Of a stretch of DNA of 64,000 bases, positions 28,282 through 37,034 are shown in pieces (the stretch's first letter is position 1; the number at the start of each line of letters is the position of its first letter). The notes beneath the pieces are model-generated. The model was given only the letters and a program-made list of their open reading frames with translations. It ran no database searches and was not told the DNA's origin. The translations under genes were made by a program, and so were the position numbers. Source of the DNA: Clostridioides difficile (GTDB lineage: Bacteria; Bacillota; Clostridia; Peptostreptococcales; Peptostreptococcaceae). The stretch lies in contig CP103804.1 of assembly GCA_024919175.1 (NCBI GenBank), forward strand, positions 4,030,001-4,094,000, given 5' to 3'.

Positions 28282-28686
28282 TTGATTAAAATAACAATAC
28301 CAGGTAGACCCATTAGTAAATCTAATTTTAAACTTCATAATATAAATGGTCAAGCATGGATGCCTTCAAAGGGAAAATATTCTAAGTATTTAGCATATGA
28401 GAACATGATTGCAGGTTTTATAAATCAACAGTATCAAGGAGAAACTGTTGAAGAAAATTTAATAACAGTATTAAAATTATACTTCCCTAATAAGAGAATG
28501 GGTGATTTACATAACTATCCAAAGAGCATTTGTGATGGTATTGAAAAAAGTGGAATAATAAAAAATGATAAGCAGCTTAAGCCAGTACTTTTATTTGATT
28601 TTATAGATAAGGATAACCCTAGAGTTGAAATTGAACTTTATCCAATATCTAAATATGATATATCTTATAATATTTTTGAAAAATAA
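28282..28686 (+). CDS. RusA-family Holliday junction resolvase
   Basis: A 134-residue protein resembling RusA endonucleases, which cut Holliday junctions and are usually carried by prophages. The N-terminal strand IKITIPGRPISKSN and the acidic core GDLHNYPKSICDGIEKSGIIKNDKQ match the family (Asp residues for metal binding). I prefer the TTG at 28282: it stands 5 nt after AAGGATGGTGA, a near-perfect ribosome binding site, which overlaps the ATG at 28270. No phage genes are nearby, so it is an orphan copy. It is the only plus-strand gene between 10.4 and 39.4 kb. Confidence 0.75.
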   Translation: MIKITIPGRPISKSNFKLHNINGQAWMPSKGKYSKYLAYENMIAGFINQQYQGETVEENLITVLKLYFPNKRMGDLHNYPKSICDGIEKSGIIKNDKQLKPVLLFDFIDKDNPRVEIELYPISKYDISYNIFEK

Positions 28687-28873
28687 AATTTTGTATTTAC
28701 TAATAAAATTATATTGATGCAAAAACAATATTTATATAATAATTAGTACTTGTATAAACATAAGCCTTGTATAAGTCCTATACTTATATAAATATAGGAC
28801 TTACCTAAATTAAATGTCTGTATGACAGTTATACTAACAAAAAATAATCTATACATAATGATTATACTTACAT

Positions 28874-28911
28874 AAAAAAAGAAATCGGCATAAATTTATT
28901 ACACCGATTTC
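28874..28911 (-). terminator. Terminator of the aldo/keto reductase gene
   Basis: GAAATCGG (28881-28888) pairs with CCGATTTC (28904-28911) around a 15-nt loop; on the minus strand a run of seven T follows. Confidence 0.85.
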
Positions 28912-28923
28912 AATAAGTAAAAT

Positions 28924-29919
28924 CTATCCTAGCTTTTCAACAACAGTCTTCAACATTTCTCTTATAGGAAGTTCATATGGACATCGACTCTCACAAAGCC
29001 CGCAGTCAATACATTCAGTAGGTTTAACATCCATAACCTCGTATTTTTCCTTAGCCCACTCTTCTAATCCATATCTAGTGTAATATCCTTCGCATAAGAA
29101 GCTTAAAGGTATATTTATTCCAACAGCACAAGGCATACAATATTCACATCTTCTACAGAATTTTTTACCTAGAGAATTTCTTATTTCTTCAATTTCTTTC
29201 TCATCATTCTCATCTAATACAAGATTTTCAAGCACAGCGACATTTTGTCTAACTTGCTCAACACTATCCATTCCTGGTATAACTACATCTATATAATCCT
29301 TAGATAGTATATACTTAATAGCCAATGTAGCATTATCTAAAGCGCCACCAGCTAAAGGTTTCATTACTATTATACCAATTCCTTTTTCATGAGCTTTTTT
29401 AAATACCTCATCTGCTTGTCCTTCAACTATATTGTAAGGAAATTGTATAGTATCAAATTTGCCACTTTCTAAAGCTTTTTCTATAGTATTTAAGTTATGA
29501 CTAGTTATACCAATATGTTTTATCTTACCTTGTTCTTTTGCTTCTAGAAGTGCGCTATAAGCCATTTCATCTTTAAAAAGATTGTCATACTCTTCTTCTT
29601 TAACATTGTGGAATTGATATAAATCTATAAAATCAGTTTTAAAGTTATTTAAACTTATTTCCACATCTCTCTTCATTGAATCATAATCCCTAGACATACT
29701 TTTAGTAGCTAGGAAAAATTTATCTCTTTTTCCTTCTATAGCAATTCCAATAGCTTCTTCACTTATTGTATATCCTCTTGCGCTATCAATAAAGTTTATT
29801 CCTTGTTTTTCTAACTCATTTATAACTAAATTAGTATCCTCTTGTGTAATTCTTTGTATTGGAATTCCCCCAAAACCAACTCTTTTTATCTTCATACTAG
29901 TTTTGCCTAAATTTCTCAT
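28924..29919 (-). CDS. Aldo/keto reductase with C-terminal ferredoxin domain
   Basis: A 331-residue protein. The first ~250 residues form an aldo/keto reductase barrel with the catalytic set Asp and Tyr in FIDSARGYTISEEA, Lys in FLATKSM and His in YQFHNV. The C-terminal part carries Cys motifs CRRCEYCMPC and CIDCGLCESRCP. This iron-sulfur-tailed subgroup is common in anaerobes; the substrate is unknown. The ATG at 29919 follows AGGTGGGG. The upstream GTG at 29931 is part of that ribosome binding site. Confidence 0.85.
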   Translation of the reverse strand: MRNLGKTSMKIKRVGFGGIPIQRITQEDTNLVINELEKQGINFIDSARGYTISEEAIGIAIEGKRDKFFLATKSMSRDYDSMKRDVEISLNNFKTDFIDLYQFHNVKEEEYDNLFKDEMAYSALLEAKEQGKIKHIGITSHNLNTIEKALESGKFDTIQFPYNIVEGQADEVFKKAHEKGIGIIVMKPLAGGALDNATLAIKYILSKDYIDVVIPGMDSVEQVRQNVAVLENLVLDENDEKEIEEIRNSLGKKFCRRCEYCMPCAVGINIPLSFLCEGYYTRYGLEEWAKEKYEVMDVKPTECIDCGLCESRCPYELPIREMLKTVVEKLG

Positions 29920-30045
29920 AACTTTCCCCACCTAACTTTTAATTAATTTTACACATTATCAATATGTCACTTTTAATTATACAACAAATTATGAGAATTT
30001 TTGCAATCTATTTATATACTATTTAAATTACATCACATCAAAATA

Positions 30046-30882
30046 TTATTTACTAGATAAAAGTTCTTTAATCATCTTAATCTCTTTCTTATGACCTTCT
30101 TCATCAAAAGGTGTTTCTAAGAAAAATGGCAAATCTTTAATACTTGGATGTTCCATAAAATCAGTCAGAGCTTTTAATCCTATCTTACCTTCACCTATTG
30201 GAGCATGTCTATCTTTTTTATCTCCAAATGGCATCATACTATCATTTAGATGTATAGTTTTTAATCTATCTATGCCTATAACCTTGTCAAACTCCTCTAA
30301 AACCCCATCCAAGTCATTAACTATATCATAACCAGCTGAAAAAATATGACATGTATCAAGACACACGCCTATTCTTTCTTTATGTTCGATATTGTCTATT
30401 ATGCTCTTTAATTGCTCAAAGCTAAATCCTATTTCAGTTCCCTTTCCTGACATTGTTTCAAGGAGTATAGTTATATTTTCATCTCCTTTAATAGCATTGT
30501 TTAGCCCTTTCACTATCCTATCTATACCAAATTCCACTCCACCACCTACATGACTTCCAGGGTGAAAACACATGTATTCTATACCTAGTGAGTCCATTCT
30601 TCTTATATCTTCATCTATTACTCGTGTTGCGAATTCATAAACATCATCCTTCACTCCACCTAGATTCATAGTATATGGAGCATGTGCAAGTAATGGTGCA
30701 AAATTATTTGCTTTTCTAATCTCTTGAAATTTAGCTATATCTTTCTCATCAAATTCTTTAGCATTTCCTCCTCTTGGATTCCTACTAAAAAATTGAAATG
30801 TATTTGCATCAATATATACAGCTGTTTCAGCTGCCTTTGCAAATCCTTTTGCTATTGAAATATGTGTTCCTAATTTAATCAT
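30046..30882 (-). CDS. nfo: Deoxyribonuclease IV (AP endonuclease)
   Basis: A 278-residue TIM-barrel endonuclease IV. It has metal-binding motifs spread along the chain: LGTHISIAKGF, LLAHAPYTMNL, MCFHPGSHVGGG, ILLETMSGKGTEIG, GVCLDTCHIFSAGYD, TIHLNDSMMPFGDKKDRHAPIG and FFLETPFDEEGHKKEI. It cleaves DNA at abasic sites and repairs 3' blocked ends. The ATG at 30882 follows AAAGGAG; the frame continues 8 codons upstream. It complements nth, encoded 6 kb away, in base excision repair. Confidence 0.93.
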   Translation of the reverse strand: MIKLGTHISIAKGFAKAAETAVYIDANTFQFFSRNPRGGNAKEFDEKDIAKFQEIRKANNFAPLLAHAPYTMNLGGVKDDVYEFATRVIDEDIRRMDSLGIEYMCFHPGSHVGGGVEFGIDRIVKGLNNAIKGDENITILLETMSGKGTEIGFSFEQLKSIIDNIEHKERIGVCLDTCHIFSAGYDIVNDLDGVLEEFDKVIGIDRLKTIHLNDSMMPFGDKKDRHAPIGEGKIGLKALTDFMEHPSIKDLPFFLETPFDEEGHKKEIKMIKELLSSK

Positions 30883-31066
30883 ATTAATCTCCTTTTGCTT
30901 GTACATAATTTTAATTTATAAACTTTTAATACGTAAGTCTTAATTTTAGTATAACTATAATTAATTTCGTATATATTAATTCTAAATTTTAATATTTATA
31001 GTTTAATTATACCCATTTTAATAAATTTCAAAGAGTATATTTAATCATTCCAATAACAAAAAAATA

Positions 31067-31143
31067 GAGATTAAAAATCATTATTTTACTCATTATCAAA
31101 AGTATTTTTTGATTATTAAGTAAATTCTGATGCTCAATCTCTA
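31067..31143 (-). terminator. Large branched terminator of the ArsR-like gene
   Basis: AGAGATT and AATCTCT close a long hairpin on the minus strand whose inner stem pairs TTACT-AATAATCAAAA with TTTTGATAAT-AGTAA; ATTTTTTT follows. It lies about 35 bp past the stop of the regulator gene. Confidence 0.65.
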
Positions 31144-31179
31144 ATCTTATGTTTTATAACTAATACATAATTAATGGTT

Positions 31180-31743
31180 CTAATTAGGACATTCTTCTTC
31201 AACCGTAGGAACTACAACCATAGCTATATCATACTTAGAACCTTCAACGTTGTCTTGTCTTTTATTTAAAATTTCATCTATCTTTGATTTCATAGTGTCA
31301 TTAAGTTCAACTAATTCATCATGAGTAAGAGAAATATCATGATAATCAACTATATTTTCATTCTCTAAAACATCTTCCTCTGCTGCTTTATAAAAAACTT
31401 CACTCATATTTTCAAATCTTGATATGTACAATTCTTCTTTTTCTTCCCCATTGTCTAAAGAAAAATTAAGTATCCTATTCCCTATAACCACATTTTTTGC
31501 ACTTGGATAATAATATTTTTCCACAATCCCCGACTTTATTTTTTCCTCAACTAATTCTAAAATACCAACTTTGTATAACATTTTTATGTGGTAGTTTATT
31601 TTTGCATGAGGTTCTTCCAATAATTGAGATAATTGTTTTGCTGACAATGGCGATTTGTCAAATGCTTTTAGAATATCTATTCTACGTGGATGTGCAATAG
31701 CCTTTATGCACTCCAAATCTCGTAATACCAATACCTCTTTCAT
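31180..31743 (-). CDS. ArsR-like winged-helix regulator
   Basis: A 187-residue protein. Its N-terminal ~90 residues are a winged helix of the ArsR type (IKAIAHPRRIDILKAFDKSP, then LSAKQLSQLLEEPHAKINYH and KMLYKVGILELV). The C-terminal half is acidic and helical, without the metal-binding Cys pairs of classical ArsR. A C-terminal Cys (EEECPN) is the only one near the end. The ligand is unknown. The ATG follows AGGAGGGG. Confidence 0.75.
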   Translation of the reverse strand: MKEVLVLRDLECIKAIAHPRRIDILKAFDKSPLSAKQLSQLLEEPHAKINYHIKMLYKVGILELVEEKIKSGIVEKYYYPSAKNVVIGNRILNFSLDNGEEKEELYISRFENMSEVFYKAAEEDVLENENIVDYHDISLTHDELVELNDTMKSKIDEILNKRQDNVEGSKYDIAMVVVPTVEEECPN

Positions 31744-31840
31744 TGACCCCTCCTAAAAAATTTATTTAATTCATATTTCTTTACAATTTAATTATATATT
31801 AAATTATATGTTGTTGTCAAAAAAATCCTTTCTTAAAATT

Positions 31841-32770
31841 TTAAAAAATATTTAATCTGAGTTTATTTGACAATTCCTCTAAAACTTTAACTCCTGCGAC
31901 GCTGTTACCTTTTTTGTCAAGTGCAGGTCCATAAACACCAATACCCATACGTCCTGGCACAGAAGCCATTATACCACCCCCAACTCCAGATTTTGCAGGA
32001 ATTCCAACTTTAATAGCAAATTCCCCAGAAGCATCATACATTCCACAAGTCATCATAAATGTCTTGACAATTCTAGATACCATTTCACTCATTAAATGCT
32101 CTCCATTTTCTATGTCTACTCCATAATTAGCAAGATTTATACCAATCCTTGCTAAATCTATAGAATCCACCTCAATTGAGCATTGTTTAAAATAAAGGTC
32201 TAAAACATCTTCTACATTACCTCTGATAAATCCATCACTTTTTAACAGATAAGCCATAGCTCTATTTCTATCTCCAGTCATTTTTTCAGACTTATAGACA
32301 TCATAATTTATTCCTATGTTATCATTTTTTGCCAACTTTCTAAAGAAGCTAAGCATTCTTTCTTCTTTTTCTTCCAAACAGCTCCCATTTATAAGAGAAG
32401 TGGTAACTATTGCACCTGCATTTATCATTGGATTGCAAGGCTTTTTAGTATCATTAATCTCAAGTTTCATTATAGAATTAAATGGGTCTCCACTTGGCTC
32501 CATTCCAACGTTTGAAAAAACGTCTTCCCAGTCATTGTCCATAAGTGCCATTGCAAGCACAATTGGTTTTGAAATGCTTTGTATAGTAAATTTCGTGCTA
32601 CAATTTCCAGCACTATAAAGGTTATTTTCACTATCTATAATACAAATTCCTAAATCATTTCTACGAGCATTTTTTAATTCTGGTATGTAACTAGCAACTT
32701 GTCCATAATTTGTATATTTTTTATTAGAACTTATAATTTCTTTTAATAATGTCTCATCTAACGTATTCAT
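31841..32770 (-). CDS. glsA: Glutaminase
   Basis: A 309-residue enzyme of the serine-dependent glutaminase family, which hydrolyses glutamine to glutamate and ammonia. Key elements are the SxxK motif in TIQSISKPIVLAMAL, NPMINAGAIVTTSL, the Tyr-containing YGVDIENGEHL region and the C-terminal GIPAKSGVGGGI. The length is standard. The ATG at 32770 follows GAGGTG; an in-frame GTG at 32776 belongs to that ribosome binding site. The 345-bp gap upstream (32771-33115) shows no feature I can support. Confidence 0.93.
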   Translation of the reverse strand: MNTLDETLLKEIISSNKKYTNYGQVASYIPELKNARRNDLGICIIDSENNLYSAGNCSTKFTIQSISKPIVLAMALMDNDWEDVFSNVGMEPSGDPFNSIMKLEINDTKKPCNPMINAGAIVTTSLINGSCLEEKEERMLSFFRKLAKNDNIGINYDVYKSEKMTGDRNRAMAYLLKSDGFIRGNVEDVLDLYFKQCSIEVDSIDLARIGINLANYGVDIENGEHLMSEMVSRIVKTFMMTCGMYDASGEFAIKVGIPAKSGVGGGIMASVPGRMGIGVYGPALDKKGNSVAGVKVLEELSNKLRLNIF

Positions 32771-33115
32771 ATGCACCTCATCATCTTATGTTATATACTC
32801 TATTTTAGCACAAGTTTATACTATAATAAAACAGTGTTAAAAAAAATTATACTTTAAAACTATTTTTTGCAAACTTGACTTTATTTTTCAAACAGATTAT
32901 AAAAAATATCATAATATTATAAAAGGAGCATTAAAGTTAAATGGTATTTATTATCTATACTAATTCTCACAAAACAAAGAATTTTTGATAACTAAATAGA
33001 ATTTTCACTTTAATACCCCATCAGTATTGTTTGAAATATAAACCATAAATTATTAAGTATCTCTCATAAAATATTTATTTCAATATGAGTACAATAAAAT
33101 AATCAATAATGCATA

Positions 33116-34783
33116 CTAGTCAACTATTTTACTTCCTCCAATAAATTCTCTAAGGATTGACGTTCCTGGTATATCAGAAATATCATCTAGTTCAACAAAG
33201 TACTGTAAAAACTTTAATAATCTAGTAGCTTCAATATAAGCAGGATTATCTTCATCTATTTCCTCCAATAGAGGCTTAGCAAATCGCTTTAAAACCGCTA
33301 ATTCATACACACAAGCAGAATTAAATATAGCATCTGCTTCATCTTGATAAGGGAATATATTTTTCTTTTCTCCTCTTCTAACTGATGCCCATTGTAATAT
33401 AGTGTTATCAGCACTATATCCCCTAAAATTATAATCTCTAACAATTCTTCTTATCATTCTCAAATCAGCAGTAGGAATTCTATTATGGTCATCTAAATTT
33501 ATTTGAGTAAGGGCACTTATGTATATCTTAAATTTATCTTCATCTGGTATAGATGCTGTTAAAATAGGATTTAGCCCATGTATACCTTCTAATATAATTG
33601 GTTGATTTGAGTCTATCTTTATCTTCTTGCCAGTATACTCTCTTGCTCCAGCTTTAAAGTTAAACCTTATATCCTCAATTTCTTCACCCGCTAAAAGTTT
33701 ATTTAAATCTAAGTTGAATCTCTCTAAATCTATAGCATAAATTGACTCAAAGTCATAGTTTCCATATTCATCTAAAGGAGTATGTTTTCTATCTATAAAA
33801 TAATCATCTAAAGATATTGAAATCGGATTTAAGTTGTTTACTCTAAGATGTATTGATAATCTATGAGCAAAACTTGTTTTCCCAGATGAAGATGGTGCTG
33901 CTATTAAAACTACTCTCTTATTGTTATCTTTTATCATGTCTGCTATTTGAGATAGTTTCTTTTCATGTAATGCTTCAAATGTTCTTATTATATCTCCATA
34001 TTCATTATTTTCTATTATTCTGTTAAGTGATACCACCTTATCAATTCCCATGAGTCTTGACCATTCTTCTGCTTCATAATATACATTTGATAGCTTAGGT
34101 TGAGGTATAAATTTCATAGGGAGAGTCTTATCTTCTTCACTAGGCCCTAAAATTATAATGCCTCCATTGTAAAGCATGATATCAAATGATTTTATATAAC
34201 CAGTTGATGGCAACATATATCCATAAAAATGGTCTATATAGTTTCTACATTTATATACTTTAGCACTATCATACTCCTTATATTTCAAAAGCTCTGCTTT
34301 TTCATACATCTCATTATTTTCAAATATAGAAATAGCTTCATCCCTCGTAACTTCTATTTTTTCTATAATGTAGTCATTATTTATTATCTCTTTCATTTTA
34401 TTTTTTATATTTTCAACATCAACTTCTTTAAGTTTTCTATCTATATGAACTTCACAATATAGTCCACCAGATAGTGAATGTTCTATTGTAACTCTGCTAT
34501 CCCAAAATATCTCTCTGCAAGCCATCACAAACACAAATGACATGACTCTAAAGTAAACTCTTTCTCCATCTTCATTTGTAGTATCTAAAAACTCTATCTC
34601 ACAATCCTTCTTCACTCTACAATTTAGCTCTTTCAATTTATTATCTACAACTGCAAGTGTTATATATCCTTTATGTTCATCACAAAACTCTTTTGCTATA
34701 TCTCCTAGTCTAATTCCCAAAGAATTTTCGTCTAATGAATACTCCTTATTTTTTCCGTCTATTTTTAAATTTATTTTCTTCAC
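33116..34783 (-). CDS. Nucleoside (uridine) kinase-like protein with ThrRS-like N-terminus
   Basis: A 555-residue protein. The first ~60 residues look like a TGS domain (INLKIDGKNKEYSL), and the next ~130 like the second domain of threonyl-tRNA synthetases. The C-terminal ~270 residues are a uridine kinase/phosphoribulokinase fold with Walker A APSSSGKTSF and DDYFIDRKHTP. This chimera is widespread in Clostridia; in vivo substrate uncertain. The start is GTG at 34783, about 7 nt after AAGGAGATG. The open frame extends to 34825, but its upstream TTG/ATG codons lack a ribosome binding site. Confidence 0.78.
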   Translation of the reverse strand: MKKINLKIDGKNKEYSLDENSLGIRLGDIAKEFCDEHKGYITLAVVDNKLKELNCRVKKDCEIEFLDTTNEDGERVYFRVMSFVFVMACREIFWDSRVTIEHSLSGGLYCEVHIDRKLKEVDVENIKNKMKEIINNDYIIEKIEVTRDEAISIFENNEMYEKAELLKYKEYDSAKVYKCRNYIDHFYGYMLPSTGYIKSFDIMLYNGGIIILGPSEEDKTLPMKFIPQPKLSNVYYEAEEWSRLMGIDKVVSLNRIIENNEYGDIIRTFEALHEKKLSQIADMIKDNNKRVVLIAAPSSSGKTSFAHRLSIHLRVNNLNPISISLDDYFIDRKHTPLDEYGNYDFESIYAIDLERFNLDLNKLLAGEEIEDIRFNFKAGAREYTGKKIKIDSNQPIILEGIHGLNPILTASIPDEDKFKIYISALTQINLDDHNRIPTADLRMIRRIVRDYNFRGYSADNTILQWASVRRGEKKNIFPYQDEADAIFNSACVYELAVLKRFAKPLLEEIDEDNPAYIEATRLLKFLQYFVELDDISDIPGTSILREFIGGSKIVD

Positions 34784-34856
34784 TTCAACATCTCCTTCCT
34801 TTTGATGAATATACATTTTAATCAACGAGGCATATCAACAAGATAAAGAGAGGTAT

Positions 34857-35612
34857 TTAACCCTCTCCTACAATATGATTCAATTTACTTATAGTATCTT
34901 CAACATCTTCATAATTTATTTCTAATACTAAATATTCTGCATCTAATTTTAAAACCTCTTTAACACTCTCTTCAGATAAAATACCTCTTCCTATACCAAC
35001 ATGTATATCATTGATACCATCATTATCACTTAAGTGTATCAATTTTATCTTATCTTTCAAGTTATTTAAATAATCATCCTCATCAATTAAACAGTGTCCA
35101 GTATCGTAACAAAAACAAATCTTAGAATTTTTAATCCTCTTAAATATATATTCAAAATCATAGGATATATTTCCAATATTTGAAAAATCCCCACTTTTTG
35201 AATAAGTATTCTCTATACAAATATATGAATCTGTATTTATCTTATTTAAAAAATCTACACTATTATCTAAATACTTGTCCCTATTCTTTTTAAGTCTATT
35301 TGTCATAACATAACCCAAATGAAGATTAAAATACCTTATATCAAATCCTTTTAGCTCTAATTCTATCTTCTCAATAAAACTTATCCACGAAGCTCGTATA
35401 TATTCTATATTTTCACAAGTGTTTAATTCCATAGGTAAGTGTATTCCTATAGACAACCCTAGTTTAGAAATTCTCTGCTTATATTTACATAACTCACTAC
35501 ATTCAGATATATTATCAATTCCAATTTCCAAATGAGTTATTTCCTTTGTACTTTCACAAATCTTTAAAGCCTCTTCAATATTAAACAACAAAGATGCCAC
35601 ACCAACTGCCAT
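34857..35612 (-). CDS. Xylose isomerase-like TIM-barrel protein
   Basis: A 251-residue TIM-barrel protein of the sugar phosphate isomerase/AP endonuclease 2 superfamily. Likely metal ligands are Glu in YICIENTYSKSGD, Asp and His in CYDTGHCLIDEDD, His in KLIHLSDNDGINDIHVG and Glu in LVLEINYED. Substrate unknown. The ATG at 35612 follows AGGTGATTT, which overlaps the stop of the signal peptidase gene, so the two genes are translationally coupled. It ends about 70 bp before the nucleoside kinase gene. Confidence 0.72.
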   Translation of the reverse strand: MAVGVASLLFNIEEALKICESTKEITHLEIGIDNISECSELCKYKQRISKLGLSIGIHLPMELNTCENIEYIRASWISFIEKIELELKGFDIRYFNLHLGYVMTNRLKKNRDKYLDNSVDFLNKINTDSYICIENTYSKSGDFSNIGNISYDFEYIFKRIKNSKICFCYDTGHCLIDEDDYLNNLKDKIKLIHLSDNDGINDIHVGIGRGILSEESVKEVLKLDAEYLVLEINYEDVEDTISKLNHIVGEG

Positions 35613-35621
35613 ACAAATCAC

Positions 35622-36158
35622 CTACTCAAAAATACCTATTTGTGTAAAAGGAAACACTCTTACAATAACTTTTCCTTTAATATTTTGTTCATCCACTAAT
35701 CCCACTTCTTTATACCTACTATCTAAACTTACTTCTCTATTATCTCCCATAGCAAATACTTTACCTTGAGGAATCACCATATCAATATCGCCTTCAGTAT
35801 AATTATCATGTATATATGAAACTTCATTTAATAACTTGCCATTTATATAAACCTTAGAATCTTTGATTTTTAAATGGTCCCCTGGTACACCTATAACCCT
35901 TTTTACTAACTCTTTTTTTCTTCCATCATCTTGCAACAAGTCAGTTTTAAATATCATTATATCTCCACATTTTGGTTCTGATAATTTATATGTCATTCTA
36001 TTTGCCACTAAGTAATCGTGTGGTTTAAGTGTTGGGTACATTGATTCTCCATTTACTAATGTTGGTTTTATAAAGCGAGTTATAATAAATGCCAAAAAAA
36101 GTGCAGTAATAATTATTTTTATCCACTCTACAATCTCTTCTTTAATAGTTTCATTCAT
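35622..36158 (-). CDS. Type I signal peptidase (copy 2)
   Basis: A 178-residue single-pass membrane protease that removes signal peptides outside the membrane. It has an N-terminal transmembrane helix (WIKIIITALFLAFIITRF), the catalytic Ser in NGESMYPTL, the catalytic Lys in LVKRVIGVPGDH and the conserved box MGDNREVSLDSRY. The ATG follows AAAGGAGA. It is the downstream member of a tandem pair of signal peptidases of equal length, 240 bp apart. Confidence 0.92.
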   Translation of the reverse strand: MNETIKEEIVEWIKIIITALFLAFIITRFIKPTLVNGESMYPTLKPHDYLVANRMTYKLSEPKCGDIMIFKTDLLQDDGRKKELVKRVIGVPGDHLKIKDSKVYINGKLLNEVSYIHDNYTEGDIDMVIPQGKVFAMGDNREVSLDSRYKEVGLVDEQNIKGKVIVRVFPFTQIGIFE

Positions 36159-36245
36159 TCACAAATTCTCCTTTATAGTTATATTATCTTTATTGATAAT
36201 GCTACTTTTAAACATTATCTTTTAGATAAGTCTACTAAATAAGGT

Positions 36246-36333
36246 GTTGTCTATTTGTATATAAGCTTTTTAAATAAGCTTCTTAAATAAGTTTTTTAAT
36301 ACTTACTTTTATACAAATCATGATATAGACAAC
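36246..36333. repeat. Long inverted repeat between the signal peptidase genes
   Basis: GTTGTCTAT (36246-36254) and ATAGACAAC (36325-36333) close a structure that contains a second pair, TTGTATATAA with TTATACAA, and internal repeats of TTAAATAAG. No T-run follows. It may be a leader structure of the second signal peptidase gene or an attenuator. Confidence 0.5.
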
Positions 36334-36397
36334 TATTGTGTATGGTCTGGTGATTTCAGTTAATCAGCGATTGCTCCAAATTTTATATTTATAATGT

Positions 36398-36934
36398 TTA
36401 GTCAATAGTCCCTATCTTAGAAAATGGATACAATCTGACTAGAACTTTTCCTAAAACGGTGTGCTCGTCGACCAATCCAACCTCATCGTATCTACTATCT
36501 AAACTTCTTTCTCTATTGTCTCCCATTGCAAATAATTTTCCTTCTGGAACTACTATATCAATATCTCCATCAGTACGATTATTATGTATATAGGAAACCT
36601 CATCTAACAATTTATCATTTACATATACCTTGGAGTCTTTTATCTTTACATGGTCACCAGGAACCCCGATAACTCTTTTTACTAAATCTTTTTTCTTTCC
36701 ATTTTCTTCTGTTAAGTCGGTTTTGAATACTATTATATCTTTGTATTTTGGCTCTCCTACTTTGTACGCAATTCTATTGACTATCAAATAATCACGTTCT
36801 ACAAGCGTAGGATACATTGATTCTCCTTTAACTATTGTTGGCACTATAAAACGTGTTATTGCAAAGGCCAAAACAAGAGCTATGACAATCACTTTTATCC
36901 ACTCTACAACTTCTTTTTTAACTGCTTCACCCAC
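36398..36934 (-). CDS. Type I signal peptidase (copy 1)
   Basis: Signal peptidase I, with the catalytic Ser in KGESMYPTL and Lys in LVKRVIGVPGDH, the N-terminal anchor WIKVIVIALVLAFAITRF and MGDNRERSLDSRY. I choose GTG at 36934, 9 nt after GAGGAG; this gives 178 residues, the same as the neighbouring copy, and the N-termini then align. The open frame from TTG 36958 would include the ribosome binding site. Two paralogues could share or divide the secreted substrates. Confidence 0.9.
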   Translation of the reverse strand: MGEAVKKEVVEWIKVIVIALVLAFAITRFIVPTIVKGESMYPTLVERDYLIVNRIAYKVGEPKYKDIIVFKTDLTEENGKKKDLVKRVIGVPGDHVKIKDSKVYVNDKLLDEVSYIHNNRTDGDIDIVVPEGKLFAMGDNRERSLDSRYDEVGLVDEHTVLGKVLVRLYPFSKIGTID

Positions 36935-37034
36935 TAAAATCGTCTCCTCTGTGTTCAATATTAAGTCAATCTACAGCAAAACTAATCTACCATAAACTTA
37001 CAATATAAATATTATACTTCTTTTTTCTAATAGT

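Noticed and set aside
28770..28802. Hairpin AAGTCCTATA/TATAGGACTT after the RusA gene as terminator
   Set aside because: No T-run follows on either strand; it may still be a weak structure but cannot be supported as a terminator.
32941..32988. 15-codon frame after AAAGGAG upstream of glsA
   Set aside because: The spacing to the ATG is 12 nt, the peptide resembles nothing, and the region is AT-rich.
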